From positions 1-48,955 of the forward strand of contig CALWUY010000028.1 in NCBI GenBank assembly GCA_944384855.1: a stretch of 48,955 bases of DNA, in the 5' to 3' direction. The position numbers and the translations under genes were made by a program. This DNA is from an uncultured Clostridia bacterium. Lineage in GTDB: Bacteria; Bacillota; Clostridia; Oscillospirales; Acutalibacteraceae. The notes below the pieces were generated by a model, which did no database searches, was not told where the DNA came from, and was given only the letters and a program-made list of their open reading frames with translations. Below, piece after piece: positions 1-9,903 of the stretch (position 1 is its first letter; every line of letters begins with the position of its first letter).

Positions 1-753
<753 letters not shown>

Positions 754-760
754 TTATTAT

Positions 761-789
761 AGTATATCATATAATTTTGATTGTGACAA
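761..789 (-). promoter_or_regulatory. Promoter of the trpS T-box transcript
   Basis: On the minus strand TTGTCA (784-789) and TATACT (761-766) are separated by 17 bases, which places the transcription start near 753, just before the T-box leader. Confidence 0.6.
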
Positions 790-940
790 TAGTTTTTTGA
801 AAACTCAACAATTAAAGTATAGTTTTTAAGTTGTCCCTATTGTAGCACAAGCATATCATACTACATCTCTCAGGTCAACTAAAAAGGGCGACAGCATAAC
901 CATCTGTTCGTATTATTCTTATTTAATCCCTCATGTATAT
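790..940. other. Unassigned intergenic stretch between trpS and pit
   Basis: About 150 bases between two divergent promoters. I see no convincing open reading frame, tRNA or clear hairpin with a T-run. A GC-richer island at about 820-900 stands out from AT-rich flanks and may belong to an RNA or an old insertion boundary, but nothing in it is recognisable. Confidence 0.4.
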
Positions 941-985
941 TTTACATAGATTTAACTTTACACAGATTTTACGTTATGCTATACT
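941..985 (+). promoter_or_regulatory. pit promoter with PhoP-box-like direct repeats
   Basis: TTTACA (957-962), 17 bases, then TATACT (980-985) preceded by TG in the extended -10 position. Around the -35 are two pairs of TTNAC-type hexamers with an 11-base period: TTTACA at 941 with TTAACT at 952, and TTTACA at 957 with TTTACG at 968. Gram-positive PhoP sites are TTAACA-like repeats with 11-base period, so phosphate-starvation control of the transporter is plausible. The site assignment is inference. Confidence 0.5.
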
Positions 986-1061
986 GAAAACGCTGACAAA
1001 TTGCTAATAATTTGCATTTTCGATTTTTTTTGCTATAACATTTCGGGAAAGTCGGTGTAAA

Positions 1062-2114
1062 ATGTCGATAATTGAATTTTTGAACCAAATGCTTGAAAGC
1101 CCCATGTTGTTTATATCTACTGTTTTGACACTTGGAGTGGTACTTGTAAACGGATGGACCGATGCTCCTAACGCCATAGCAACATGCGTATCAACCAGAG
1201 CCATCAGAGTCAAGCCCGCAATTATTATGGCAGCCGTCTTTAATTTTTTCGGAGTCTTGATTATGACCATGATCAACGCTTCGGTCGCTACAACTATTTA
1301 TAATATGGTAGACTTCGGAAACGACTCTCAGGCAGCTCTGATAGCTTTATGCGCTGCTATGGCTGCCATAGTAATATGGGCGACAGCCGCATGGTATTTC
1401 GGTATTCCGACTAGTGAAAGCCACGCGCTTATAGCCGGGATTTCAGGCGCTGCAATAGCCGTCCAAAACGGTTTCAGCGGTCTGCGCTCAGCTGAATGGA
1501 TTAAAGTGTTGATAGGAATTGTTTTTTCCACTGTCTTAGGTTTTATTCTTGGCTATATCACCTCTAAAATCACTGTTTTAGTATTCAGAAATAAAAACCG
1601 TATGAAATGCGAGCATTTTTTCACAAAAAGTCAGGTTGCCGGCGGTGCCGCCATGGCATTTATGCACGGAGCGCAAGACGGTCAAAAATTTATGGCTATT
1701 TTCCTTTTGGGAGCGGCCTTGGTTCAAGGTACTTCCACCGGCTCTTTTGAAGGAACACCGCCGTTCTGGCTTATGGTTTTGGTATCGCTTGTAATGGGTC
1801 TCGGGACTTCAATAGGCGGTTACCGTATAATAAAATCAGTTGGTATGGATATGGTTAAACTGAAACCGTATCAGGGCTTTTCTGCCGATTTTGCTGCAAC
1901 GTTATGCTTACTTCTGTCTTCGGTCACCGGTACCCCTGTCAGTACAACCCACACAAAAACTACAGCTATCATGGGAGTCGGCGCCGCACGTCGCATAAGC
2001 AATGTTAATTGGAGCGTTGTAAAAGATTTGGTTTTAACTTGGGTATTTACTTTCCCAGGATGCGGTCTTTTAGGTTACTTAATGGCTGAACTTTTCTTAC
2101 TTTTATTCAGATAA
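1062..2114 (+). CDS. pit: Pit-family inorganic phosphate transporter
   Basis: Integral membrane protein of 350 residues importing inorganic phosphate with a cation. Residues about 29-46 (NGWTDAPNAIATCVSTRA) match the conserved GANDxxNA-type signature of the Pit family. The second family repeat is seen near residue 195-210 (GGAAMAFMHGAQDGQKFM) and a third conserved stretch (TGTPVSTTHTKTTAIMGVG) near 290-310. Multiple hydrophobic helices separate these. Length is in the normal range for short bacterial Pit proteins. The start is ATG 1062 with only a weak upstream ribosome site. A PhoU-like gene follows after 12 bases, the usual Pit partner arrangement. Confidence 0.93.
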   Translation: MSIIEFLNQMLESPMLFISTVLTLGVVLVNGWTDAPNAIATCVSTRAIRVKPAIIMAAVFNFFGVLIMTMINASVATTIYNMVDFGNDSQAALIALCAAMAAIVIWATAAWYFGIPTSESHALIAGISGAAIAVQNGFSGLRSAEWIKVLIGIVFSTVLGFILGYITSKITVLVFRNKNRMKCEHFFTKSQVAGGAAMAFMHGAQDGQKFMAIFLLGAALVQGTSTGSFEGTPPFWLMVLVSLVMGLGTSIGGYRIIKSVGMDMVKLKPYQGFSADFAATLCLLLSSVTGTPVSTTHTKTTAIMGVGAARRISNVNWSVVKDLVLTWVFTFPGCGLLGYLMAELFLLLFR

Positions 2115-2126
2115 GGAGATTTTAAG

Positions 2127-2747
2127 ATGGCAAGAAACAAAAATGATTACTTTCAGCTTATGGAACAGCAGGTTGAATACTGTGTCGAAGCTTCAGATTT
2201 ATTAGAAAAAATTATGAGCGATTATGAAAAATCCGATATTCTAGTGATGAAGGAAAAAATGCACGAGATTGAAAATGCCGGAGATATGCTTTACCACGAT
2301 ATTCACAGCAAATTAGCAGTTGAATTTATCACTCCTATAGACCAGGAAGATATTCTGCATTTGGTACAGATTATTGACGACATTACCGATGCCATAGATG
2401 AAGTTGTTTTATATTTCTATATGTATGAAACGGACGAGCTTCCCCGAGACGCAAAAAAATTGGCTAATATTGTAAGCCGCTGTGTTGCTGCCCTTTCGAA
2501 CGCCGTAAAAGAGCTTAAAAATTTCAAAAAACCGGCAGAACTCAGAAAATATCTTGTAACGGTAAATGATATAGAAGGCGAGTCGGACATCGAATATGCC
2601 AATGCGATACATAATCTATTTCACAATTGCGACGACATAAAGAAACTGATAGGCACAAAAGAAATTTACGAAAGCCTTGAAAGCTGCTGTGATTTGTGCG
2701 AACACGCAGCCGACATAATTGAACAGGTAATTATCAAAAATACATAA
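2127..2747 (+). CDS. PhoU-like Pit accessory protein (DUF47 family)
   Basis: Soluble, largely helical protein of 206 residues, rich in heptad-like patterns, of the PhoU-related DUF47 family whose genes lie next to Pit transporters. Motifs include EFITPIDQEDILHLVQIIDD at about 69-88, the acidic ExxD-type metal-binding region of PhoU domains, and a second half-repeat ending LCEHAADIIEQVIIK. It begins 12 bases after pit with AAGGAGAT before the ATG, so the two are cotranscribed. Known family members are thought to modulate phosphate uptake through the neighbouring carrier; the mechanism here is inferred. Confidence 0.9.
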   Translation: MARNKNDYFQLMEQQVEYCVEASDLLEKIMSDYEKSDILVMKEKMHEIENAGDMLYHDIHSKLAVEFITPIDQEDILHLVQIIDDITDAIDEVVLYFYMYETDELPRDAKKLANIVSRCVAALSNAVKELKNFKKPAELRKYLVTVNDIEGESDIEYANAIHNLFHNCDDIKKLIGTKEIYESLESCCDLCEHAADIIEQVIIKNT

Positions 2748-2770
2748 TATTTATATTAACATAAATATTA

Positions 2771-2816
2771 ACCCCCATTGGAAATTTAAGGTTTACACCG
2801 TTTCCAATGGGGTTAT
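2771..2816. terminator. Bidirectional terminator between the pit operon and the rhamnosidase gene
   Basis: Inverted repeat CCCCATTGGAAA (2773-2784) and TTTCCAATGGGG (2801-2812) with a 16-base loop, lying between two convergent genes. T-rich tracts flank both sides, so it can end transcription in both directions. Confidence 0.7.
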
Positions 2817-2851
2817 TTATTAAATACAAAAATAATGTATGATTGAAAATA

Positions 2852-5113
2852 TCACTTTTTTACAGCATAATATTTTCCTGAAATAAGCGGCTTTTCCGTC
2901 TCAAAGTCTTCAAAAACATATCCTTCAGGAAGAATAATTTTACCATGCAGGGCGTCAGCCGCCTCGATACTTATTATAACTGACTTTTCTTCCCTGCTCC
3001 ATTCCACTGAAACTCTGCCGTGAGGAGTGTCATGAAAAGCCGACACTTTATAAAGTTCATTAACAAAATACGGTTTTATGTTAACCTCGGCAGTGTCTTT
3101 GCAAGTCGGGTTAACGCGTATACCGGCAAGATAAATATAAAACCATGCTGAAACGTCTCCCCAGAAATGATGGTTAAGCGAATTAATACTCCCGCCTTCA
3201 GGAGAAAAAACTTCCCACAAAGTCGTGGCTCCTCTGACAAACCAGTTGCCGTATGACGGATAATCCGGCCTGGTAATCATTTTATATGCAAGCTCTGTAT
3301 ACCCGTATTCCGAAAGCAGACGAAAGATTACCCTTCCTCCTAATACTCCGGTGTCAAAATGATCATCTGCCGCATGAATGTATCCCAGCAGCACCTCAAA
3401 AGCACGCGGAGCCTCTTCTGAAGTAAACATTCCGTAATATATGGCCATCGCCTGCGCTGTCTGTGTTGCTCCTTCTACCGTGAAATTATTCATATCTATC
3501 AGGTTCTTCCTGAATGCACTGCGGGTTTTTTCAGCCAAACAGGCAGCAAATTCCCGCTGCTCCTCCTGCCCGAGCTCACCGTATATAAATGCTGCCTTTT
3601 CGGCTATATCACAGGTCAGCACAGTATCTGTGACAACAAGCGGAGTTTTGTATTTATTACAGTCAAGCCCCACCTGACACCAGTCTCCCAGTCCTATCGC
3701 AATCAGTCCGTTTTCATCAAGCCGGGAATAAAGGTAATTGAGATATCGCATAAGCGGCGCTGAAAGCTCCTGTAAAACGCTTATATCTCCCGTATACTTA
3801 TATGTATAATACGGAATTGTTACTATAACCCCGTCCCACGCAGGACCGTTTCCCCATTCGTATCCCCAGCCGCCTGTAGGCACAATTCCGGGAAGCTGCC
3901 CCTTATCATTGATAGCCTTATAAATATTCCGCAGCCATTCCATGTAGCTTTTCTCAGGGGAAAAATTAAGCAGCATCTGCTCTGCCGAAAGCGCGGCGTC
4001 GGCCGTCCATCCATTCTTTTCACGCTGGGGACAGTCGGTCGGAAAATAAAAGAAATTTGATGCGTCAGAACGCACTGTTGCTTCCTGTATCTTATTTACC
4101 ATGTCATCGCTGCATGTAAAACTTCCGCGTTTCTTTATATCAGAACCCATTTCTATGTATGTAAGAAGATCATCTGTGGCCTGTTCTTCTGTTATTCCGC
4201 TTACAAGCACATACCTGAAACCATGATATGTGAAATGCGGAGTATACTCTTCTGTCCCGTTTCCCGAGCAGTAATATTCGTCCTCCTGGTATCTTTTTCC
4301 GCGGTCATCTCCGAAGTCAAACCGATTGTTTTTAAAATATGGCTCTGAATTTACCAATACTTCGAAAAACCGCAAAAGTACCTTTTGACCTCTGAAACCT
4401 CTGATTTTAAGCCTGCATAAACCCGCCGAATTTACGCCGAAATCATATATGTATGAACCCTCTTCATACTTTGTTACCGAAACCGGAGATAATATGTTTC
4501 TGACTGCAATAGGCTCTGCCTCACACAGTTTGGTCTCTCCTCTCGGAGCCTCTGCGGTAATCGCTCGGCTCCAGCCACTGTCATCAAAATCAGGCATGTT
4601 CCAATCAGGTATTTCAAGCCGGGCATCATAATATTCTCCGTAGTGTAAATCGTCAAAAATAATAGGTGACCTGGCGGTCAATGTTTCAGTATCTGAAAAA
4701 ACGGTCTCTTCAGTACCGTCCTCATATTCAATCTTAAGCGAAAATGCGGTTATGGGCGCTCCCCTGAAGCGCGCCTTGTCAAAATCCCACACATATCCGC
4801 CCGGAGCATTTCTCATACCGTTTCCCAGAAGTACCCCGATTACATTTTTACCTATTGTGATTTTATCTGACAGATCATATCGGTCATAATATATATAATC
4901 ATCAATATTGCTCCTGTACGGCGCCAATTTTCCCTTCGTTATATTTTCGCCGTTAAAATATGCTTCGTAAAATCCCAATCCCGTAATTAACAGCTCCGCA
5001 AAAACCACCGGCTTGTCTGTTGAAAAATTCCGCCGGAAATACGGTGCGGGAATATGCTTTATATAAGTAGAATATTCGTCGCCTGCTTTGATAAAACTTA
5101 TAGGAAATTCCAT
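2852..5113 (-). CDS. Alpha-L-rhamnosidase, GH78 family
   Basis: Glycoside hydrolase that removes terminal alpha-L-rhamnose from plant glycans or glycosides by inversion. With the ATG at 5113 (AGGAGG nine bases upstream) it has 753 residues; a GTG nine bases earlier is possible but too close to that site. An N-terminal beta-rich region is followed by the catalytic (alpha/alpha)6 barrel with DCPQREKNGWTAD, giving D360, E365 (likely general acid) and D372, and by TTLWEVF with E634 as likely base. There is no signal peptide, so it acts in the cytoplasm on imported oligosaccharides. It stands alone between convergent and codirectional terminators, with no transporter beside it. Confidence 0.92.
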   Translation of the reverse strand: MEFPISFIKAGDEYSTYIKHIPAPYFRRNFSTDKPVVFAELLITGLGFYEAYFNGENITKGKLAPYRSNIDDYIYYDRYDLSDKITIGKNVIGVLLGNGMRNAPGGYVWDFDKARFRGAPITAFSLKIEYEDGTEETVFSDTETLTARSPIIFDDLHYGEYYDARLEIPDWNMPDFDDSGWSRAITAEAPRGETKLCEAEPIAVRNILSPVSVTKYEEGSYIYDFGVNSAGLCRLKIRGFRGQKVLLRFFEVLVNSEPYFKNNRFDFGDDRGKRYQEDEYYCSGNGTEEYTPHFTYHGFRYVLVSGITEEQATDDLLTYIEMGSDIKKRGSFTCSDDMVNKIQEATVRSDASNFFYFPTDCPQREKNGWTADAALSAEQMLLNFSPEKSYMEWLRNIYKAINDKGQLPGIVPTGGWGYEWGNGPAWDGVIVTIPYYTYKYTGDISVLQELSAPLMRYLNYLYSRLDENGLIAIGLGDWCQVGLDCNKYKTPLVVTDTVLTCDIAEKAAFIYGELGQEEQREFAACLAEKTRSAFRKNLIDMNNFTVEGATQTAQAMAIYYGMFTSEEAPRAFEVLLGYIHAADDHFDTGVLGGRVIFRLLSEYGYTELAYKMITRPDYPSYGNWFVRGATTLWEVFSPEGGSINSLNHHFWGDVSAWFYIYLAGIRVNPTCKDTAEVNIKPYFVNELYKVSAFHDTPHGRVSVEWSREEKSVIISIEAADALHGKIILPEGYVFEDFETEKPLISGKYYAVKK

Positions 5114-5182
5114 ATCGGTCACCCTCCTGTTTTATATGTTTTCACCGCAAATCTATTGCTGAAATCACTTTTATTTAATGTC

Positions 5183-5210
5183 ATTATATCATATTTTGAT
5201 GCAAATTCAA
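5183..5210 (-). promoter_or_regulatory. Candidate promoter of the rhamnosidase gene
   Basis: On the minus strand TTGAAT (205-210 of the 5000 block) and TATAAT (5183-5188) are 16 bases apart, about 70 bases before the start codon. No obvious operator was recognised. Confidence 0.5.
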
Positions 5211-5230
5211 TTTTTTTATTACAAGCACAT

Positions 5231-5278
5231 AAAAAAATATCCTCAAATGTCTGAAAATAACATTCGAGGATATTTGTA
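5231..5278 (-). terminator. Terminator after groEL
   Basis: On the minus strand AAATATCCTCGAATGTTA pairs with the downstream ACATTTGAGGATATTT, followed by a run of T. It lies 26 bases beyond the groEL stop. Confidence 0.85.
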
Positions 5279-5303
5279 TTTTTATTTACACATAACCAGA
5301 ATA

Positions 5304-7242
<1,939 letters not shown>

Positions 7243-7316
7243 TTCTACTCCTCCAAAAAAAAATTTGCGTGTACAAAGGGTATGGATTTTACCCGTATTC
7301 CACATTGCAAATAATA

Positions 7317-7347
7317 TATTATACCAAAAGTCAGGAAAAGTCAAGAG
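7317..7347 (-). promoter_or_regulatory. groESL promoter with CtsR-like heptad repeat
   Basis: On the minus strand TTGACT and TATAAT stand 15 bases apart (or TTGACT and TAATAT at 17). Read on the plus strand, AGTCAGG (7329-7335), three A, and AGTCAAG (7339-7345) form two heptads spaced by three bases, close to the CtsR operator GGTCAAA-NAN-GGTCAAA. They overlap the promoter. No CIRCE inverted repeat (TTAGCACTC-N9-GAGTGCTAA) is visible. Confidence 0.5.
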
Positions 7348-7389
7348 TGTTTATAAAAATTCATTTTTTGTTAATAATATGGCTTTAAT

Positions 7390-7659
7390 TCACACTATTC
7401 TTTCCAGTGATTTAGCCAATATTGCACCCTTACCGGTCACCGCGTATGAATCTCCGTTTTTTTCGGCAAATCCGAAATTTACTAATTCTTTTATATACTC
7501 TTCCCGCACAATGAATGATAAATCAACCCCGCAGTTGAGCGCCGAAAGCACTATAAGCGCCTGCGGCGATATTCTGTTTTTAGCAGCTGTGTTTTTTAAA
7601 GATTCATTTAGCCGGCTTAATGCCTTAAAACTATCCTTGTACAGATTAAAATCAGTCAT
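7390..7659 (-). CDS. Small protein with a winged-helix-like C-terminal half
   Basis: An 89-residue protein I do not recognise as a named family. Residues about 1-28 look like an amphipathic helix (LYKDSFKALSRLNESLKN). Residues about 30-85 resemble a compact helix-turn-helix with wing (SPQALIVLSALNCGVDL, then EYIKELVNFGFAEKNGDSYAVTGKGAILA), as in MarR-like or other small regulators. The ATG at 7659 follows GGGTGG; an in-frame GTG at 7668 overlaps that site and is less likely. It is monocistronic, with its own promoter, between groES and the divergent purine operon. A regulator role is only inferred. Confidence 0.65.
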   Translation of the reverse strand: MTDFNLYKDSFKALSRLNESLKNTAAKNRISPQALIVLSALNCGVDLSFIVREEYIKELVNFGFAEKNGDSYAVTGKGAILAKSLERIV

Positions 7660-7680
7660 AATTTCCACCCTTTCAATTAA

Positions 7681-7709
7681 ATTTTACCGTTTCAGATTAT
7701 CAAAATCAA
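7681..7709 (-). promoter_or_regulatory. Promoter of the small winged-helix-like gene
   Basis: On the minus strand TTGATT (704-709 of the 7000 block) and TAAAAT (7681-7686) are separated by 17 bases, 22 bases before the start codon. Confidence 0.5.
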
Positions 7710-7768
7710 CAAAAAAATTTATATTGGCATTCTAATTATGAAATATTTCGAAAAAAATATTTGACTCG

Positions 7769-7797
7769 TTGACAAAAAATGACGTATATGTTAATAT
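7769..7797 (+). promoter_or_regulatory. Promoter of the purine operon
   Basis: Consensus TTGACA (7769-7774), 17 bases, TAATAT (7792-7797). Transcription would start near 7804, immediately before the ZTP riboswitch. Confidence 0.75.
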
Positions 7798-7814
7798 ATA
7801 GATGATATAAATAT

Positions 7815-7896
7815 AGCTTTTGGTTCTTTGTGACTGACGGATAAGCGGATGACCGCGTGGAGCAAAGAACATTATGCCGACCGTCTGGGCACACTG
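7815..7896 (+). ncRNA. ZTP (pfl) riboswitch
   Basis: The leader contains the conserved pfl pattern: GTGACTGACGG near 7830, a small hairpin, GCGTGGAGC, a closing stem (GGTTCTTTG with CAAAGAAC), then the downstream CCGACCGTCTGGGCA (7878-7891) that forms the pseudoknot side. This class binds ZMP/ZTP, the purine intermediate AICAR ribotide and its triphosphate, and turns genes on when 10-formyl-THF is short. It precedes purE and the whole purine and one-carbon operon, the classic location. Confidence 0.9.
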
Positions 7897-7927
7897 TATT
7901 CATTTTATGGATTAGTGCGCCTTTTTT
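7886..7927 (+). terminator. Riboswitch-controlled intrinsic terminator
   Basis: GGGCAC at the end of the riboswitch can pair with GTGCGCC (7915-7921), followed by CTTTTTT. The 5' arm overlaps the conserved pseudoknot bases, so ligand binding and termination exclude each other, giving an ON switch by ZTP. Confidence 0.75.
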
Positions 7928-7952
7928 AATATATTTTTTTCGGAGGTATCTT

Positions 7953-8447
7953 ATGAAAAAGATCGGAATTATTATGGGAAGCGACAGCGATCTGCCTACT
8001 GTTTCAAAAGCAGCCGATACACTCAGAAGTTTCGGCGTCCCGTATGAAGTACATGTTTTTTCCGCACACAGAACACCTGCGGAAGCAAAAGAATTCAGCG
8101 CAAACGCGCGCAAAAGCGGTTTCGGAGCAATCATAGCCGCAGCAGGTATGGCGGCGCATTTAGCCGGAGCCATAGCCGCTAATACTACCCTGCCTGTAAT
8201 AGGCATACCGATAAAATCAGGAAATCTGAACGGTATTGACGCCCTTCTATCAACTGTGCAGATGCCATCGGGTATCCCCGTAGCAACAGTCGCAATTGAC
8301 GGTGCCGTTAATGCCGCTTTATTATGCGTGCAGATACTTGCGGTTACTGACTGCGAACTTGCTCAGAAGCTTGATGAAAAACGCCGCGCAGATTCGCAGA
8401 AGGTACTCGATAAAAATTCCGCAATAGAAGCGCAGTTTAATATTTAA
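7953..8447 (+). CDS. purE: 5-(carboxyamino)imidazole ribonucleotide mutase PurE
   Basis: Makes CAIR in de novo purine synthesis (from N5-CAIR in class I enzymes). 164 residues, starting MKKIGIIMGSDSDLP, with the GSDSD phosphate-binding motif at about 9-13 and SAHRTP at about 42-47 carrying the conserved histidine. AAAGMAAHLAGA is the second active-site loop. The start is ATG 7953 after GGAGG. It is the first gene behind the ZTP riboswitch. No purK is present in the window, so whether it acts on N5-CAIR or directly on AIR and CO2 cannot be decided here. Confidence 0.96.
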   Translation: MKKIGIIMGSDSDLPTVSKAADTLRSFGVPYEVHVFSAHRTPAEAKEFSANARKSGFGAIIAAAGMAAHLAGAIAANTTLPVIGIPIKSGNLNGIDALLSTVQMPSGIPVATVAIDGAVNAALLCVQILAVTDCELAQKLDEKRRADSQKVLDKNSAIEAQFNI

Positions 8448-8464
8448 CCCACGGGAGGATCATT

Positions 8465-9889
8465 ATGGGAGGCTATTTTGGAGCTGTCTGCAAATCAGAC
8501 GCGATATATGATGTTTTTTTCGGTACGGATTACCATTCACACCTCGGTACACGCCGCGCAGGCATTGCCGCTTACGACAGCGAAATAGGTTTGCAGCGGG
8601 AAATCCACAATATTGAAAACTCGCCTTTCAGGACAAAATTTGAAGATGTTTTCGATGAAATGAAAGGTTTTGCCGCAATCGGCTGTATAAGCGACTACTA
8701 TCCGCAGCCGCTGCTTATCCGCTCTGATATAGGCACATACGCTATATGCGTAATAGGAATGGTAAACAATTCCGAAGAGCTTATAAACAGATACCTCTCG
8801 TCCGGAGGAGGTCATTTTGAAGCTATGACCGGCGGTAAAGTAAATACCACTGAGGTTGTAGCGGCACTTATCAATCAGAAAAGCAATTTTAACGAAGGTA
8901 TTAAATTTGCACAGGATTCAATTGACGGCTCGGCTTCCATACTGATTCTTACGGATTACGGTTCAATTATCGCCGCCAGAGACAAATTCGGAAGACTTCC
9001 GATACTTATAGGAAAAAACGATGAAGGATACTGTGTTTCCTTCGAGTCGTTCGCATATTTGAAATTAGGTTATCAGGATGAAAAAGAACTTGGTCCGGGA
9101 GAAATTGTCGAACTTACGGCTGACCGGATGACACAATTGTCTGCACCGGGAAACAAAAAGCGTATCTGCGCTTTTCTGTGGAGTTATTACGGATATCCCA
9201 CCTCTTGCTATGAGGGTAAAAATGTTGAAGTCATGCGGTACAGAAACGGCAAAATAATGGCGCAGCACGATAAAGAAGCGGGACTGGCTCAAAGCATTGA
9301 TTACGTCGGCGGGGTTCCCGATTCCGGAACACCGCACGCAATCGGATACGCCAACGAAAGCGGCAAGGATTTTGCCCGCGCTTTTATCAAATACACTCCC
9401 ACATGGTCGAGAAGCTTTATGCCCACAAAACAGAAAGAACGCAACAAAATCGCTAAAATGAAGCAGATACCGGTCCATGACCTAATAACCGATAAAAACC
9501 TGCTTTTTGTTGACGACTCTATAGTACGCGGCACACAGCTTAAGGAAACGGTTGATTTTCTTTATTCAAACGGAGCTAAAAAAGTACACATGCGTTCTGC
9601 CTGTCCGCCTATTATGTACGGATGCAAATATCTCAACTTTTCACGCGCCACTAACGATATGGAGCTGATTGCCCGCAGGACTATTATGGAACTTGAGGGC
9701 GAGGAAGGTTTTAATCACATCGAAGAATACAGTGACTCTTCTACCGAACGCGGCCAAAATCTCAGAAAAGCGATATGCCGGAAATTCAATTTTGCCACAC
9801 TGGAATTTCAGTCGCTCGAAGGTATTGTAGAGGCCATAGGTCTCGATAAGTCAGAACTGTGCACTTACTGCTGGGACGGTAAAGAATAA
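8465..9889 (+). CDS. purF: PurF-like amidophosphoribosyltransferase without a glutaminase nucleophile
   Basis: Homologue of the first committed purine enzyme (PRPP to phosphoribosylamine), 474 residues. The phosphoribosyltransferase domain is intact: LLFVDDSIVRGTQL puts the PRPP loop at residues 349-356. Four cysteines match the Fe4S4 ligand pattern of Bacillus-type PurF (C235, C387, C466, C469). The N-terminal Ntn-glutaminase domain is altered: the protein starts MGGYFGAV where active enzymes have Met-Cys-Gly; GHxRYxT is replaced by GCISDYY, and the oxyanion HNGNLVN by VIGMVNN. The start is firm (GGGAGG before ATG 8465). It may use free ammonia or a partner; no second purF is in the window. 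Confidence 0.9.
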   Translation: MGGYFGAVCKSDAIYDVFFGTDYHSHLGTRRAGIAAYDSEIGLQREIHNIENSPFRTKFEDVFDEMKGFAAIGCISDYYPQPLLIRSDIGTYAICVIGMVNNSEELINRYLSSGGGHFEAMTGGKVNTTEVVAALINQKSNFNEGIKFAQDSIDGSASILILTDYGSIIAARDKFGRLPILIGKNDEGYCVSFESFAYLKLGYQDEKELGPGEIVELTADRMTQLSAPGNKKRICAFLWSYYGYPTSCYEGKNVEVMRYRNGKIMAQHDKEAGLAQSIDYVGGVPDSGTPHAIGYANESGKDFARAFIKYTPTWSRSFMPTKQKERNKIAKMKQIPVHDLITDKNLLFVDDSIVRGTQLKETVDFLYSNGAKKVHMRSACPPIMYGCKYLNFSRATNDMELIARRTIMELEGEEGFNHIEEYSDSSTERGQNLRKAICRKFNFATLEFQSLEGIVEAIGLDKSELCTYCWDGKE

Positions 9890-9903
9890 CAGGAGGTAAA
9901 GAT

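Noticed and set aside
820-905. A possible CRISPR repeat or tracrRNA on the minus strand (GTGCTACAAT resembles part of some type II-C repeats).
   Set aside because: There is only one copy, no spacer array, no cas gene and no clear anti-repeat.
7243-7389. CIRCE element for HrcA before groES.
   Set aside because: No TTAGCACTC or its inverted partner is present; only a partial GAGTG at 7345.
7736-8206. Minus-strand open frame of 156 codons over purE and the riboswitch.
   Set aside because: It is a shadow of purE codons and lies across the conserved ZTP aptamer.
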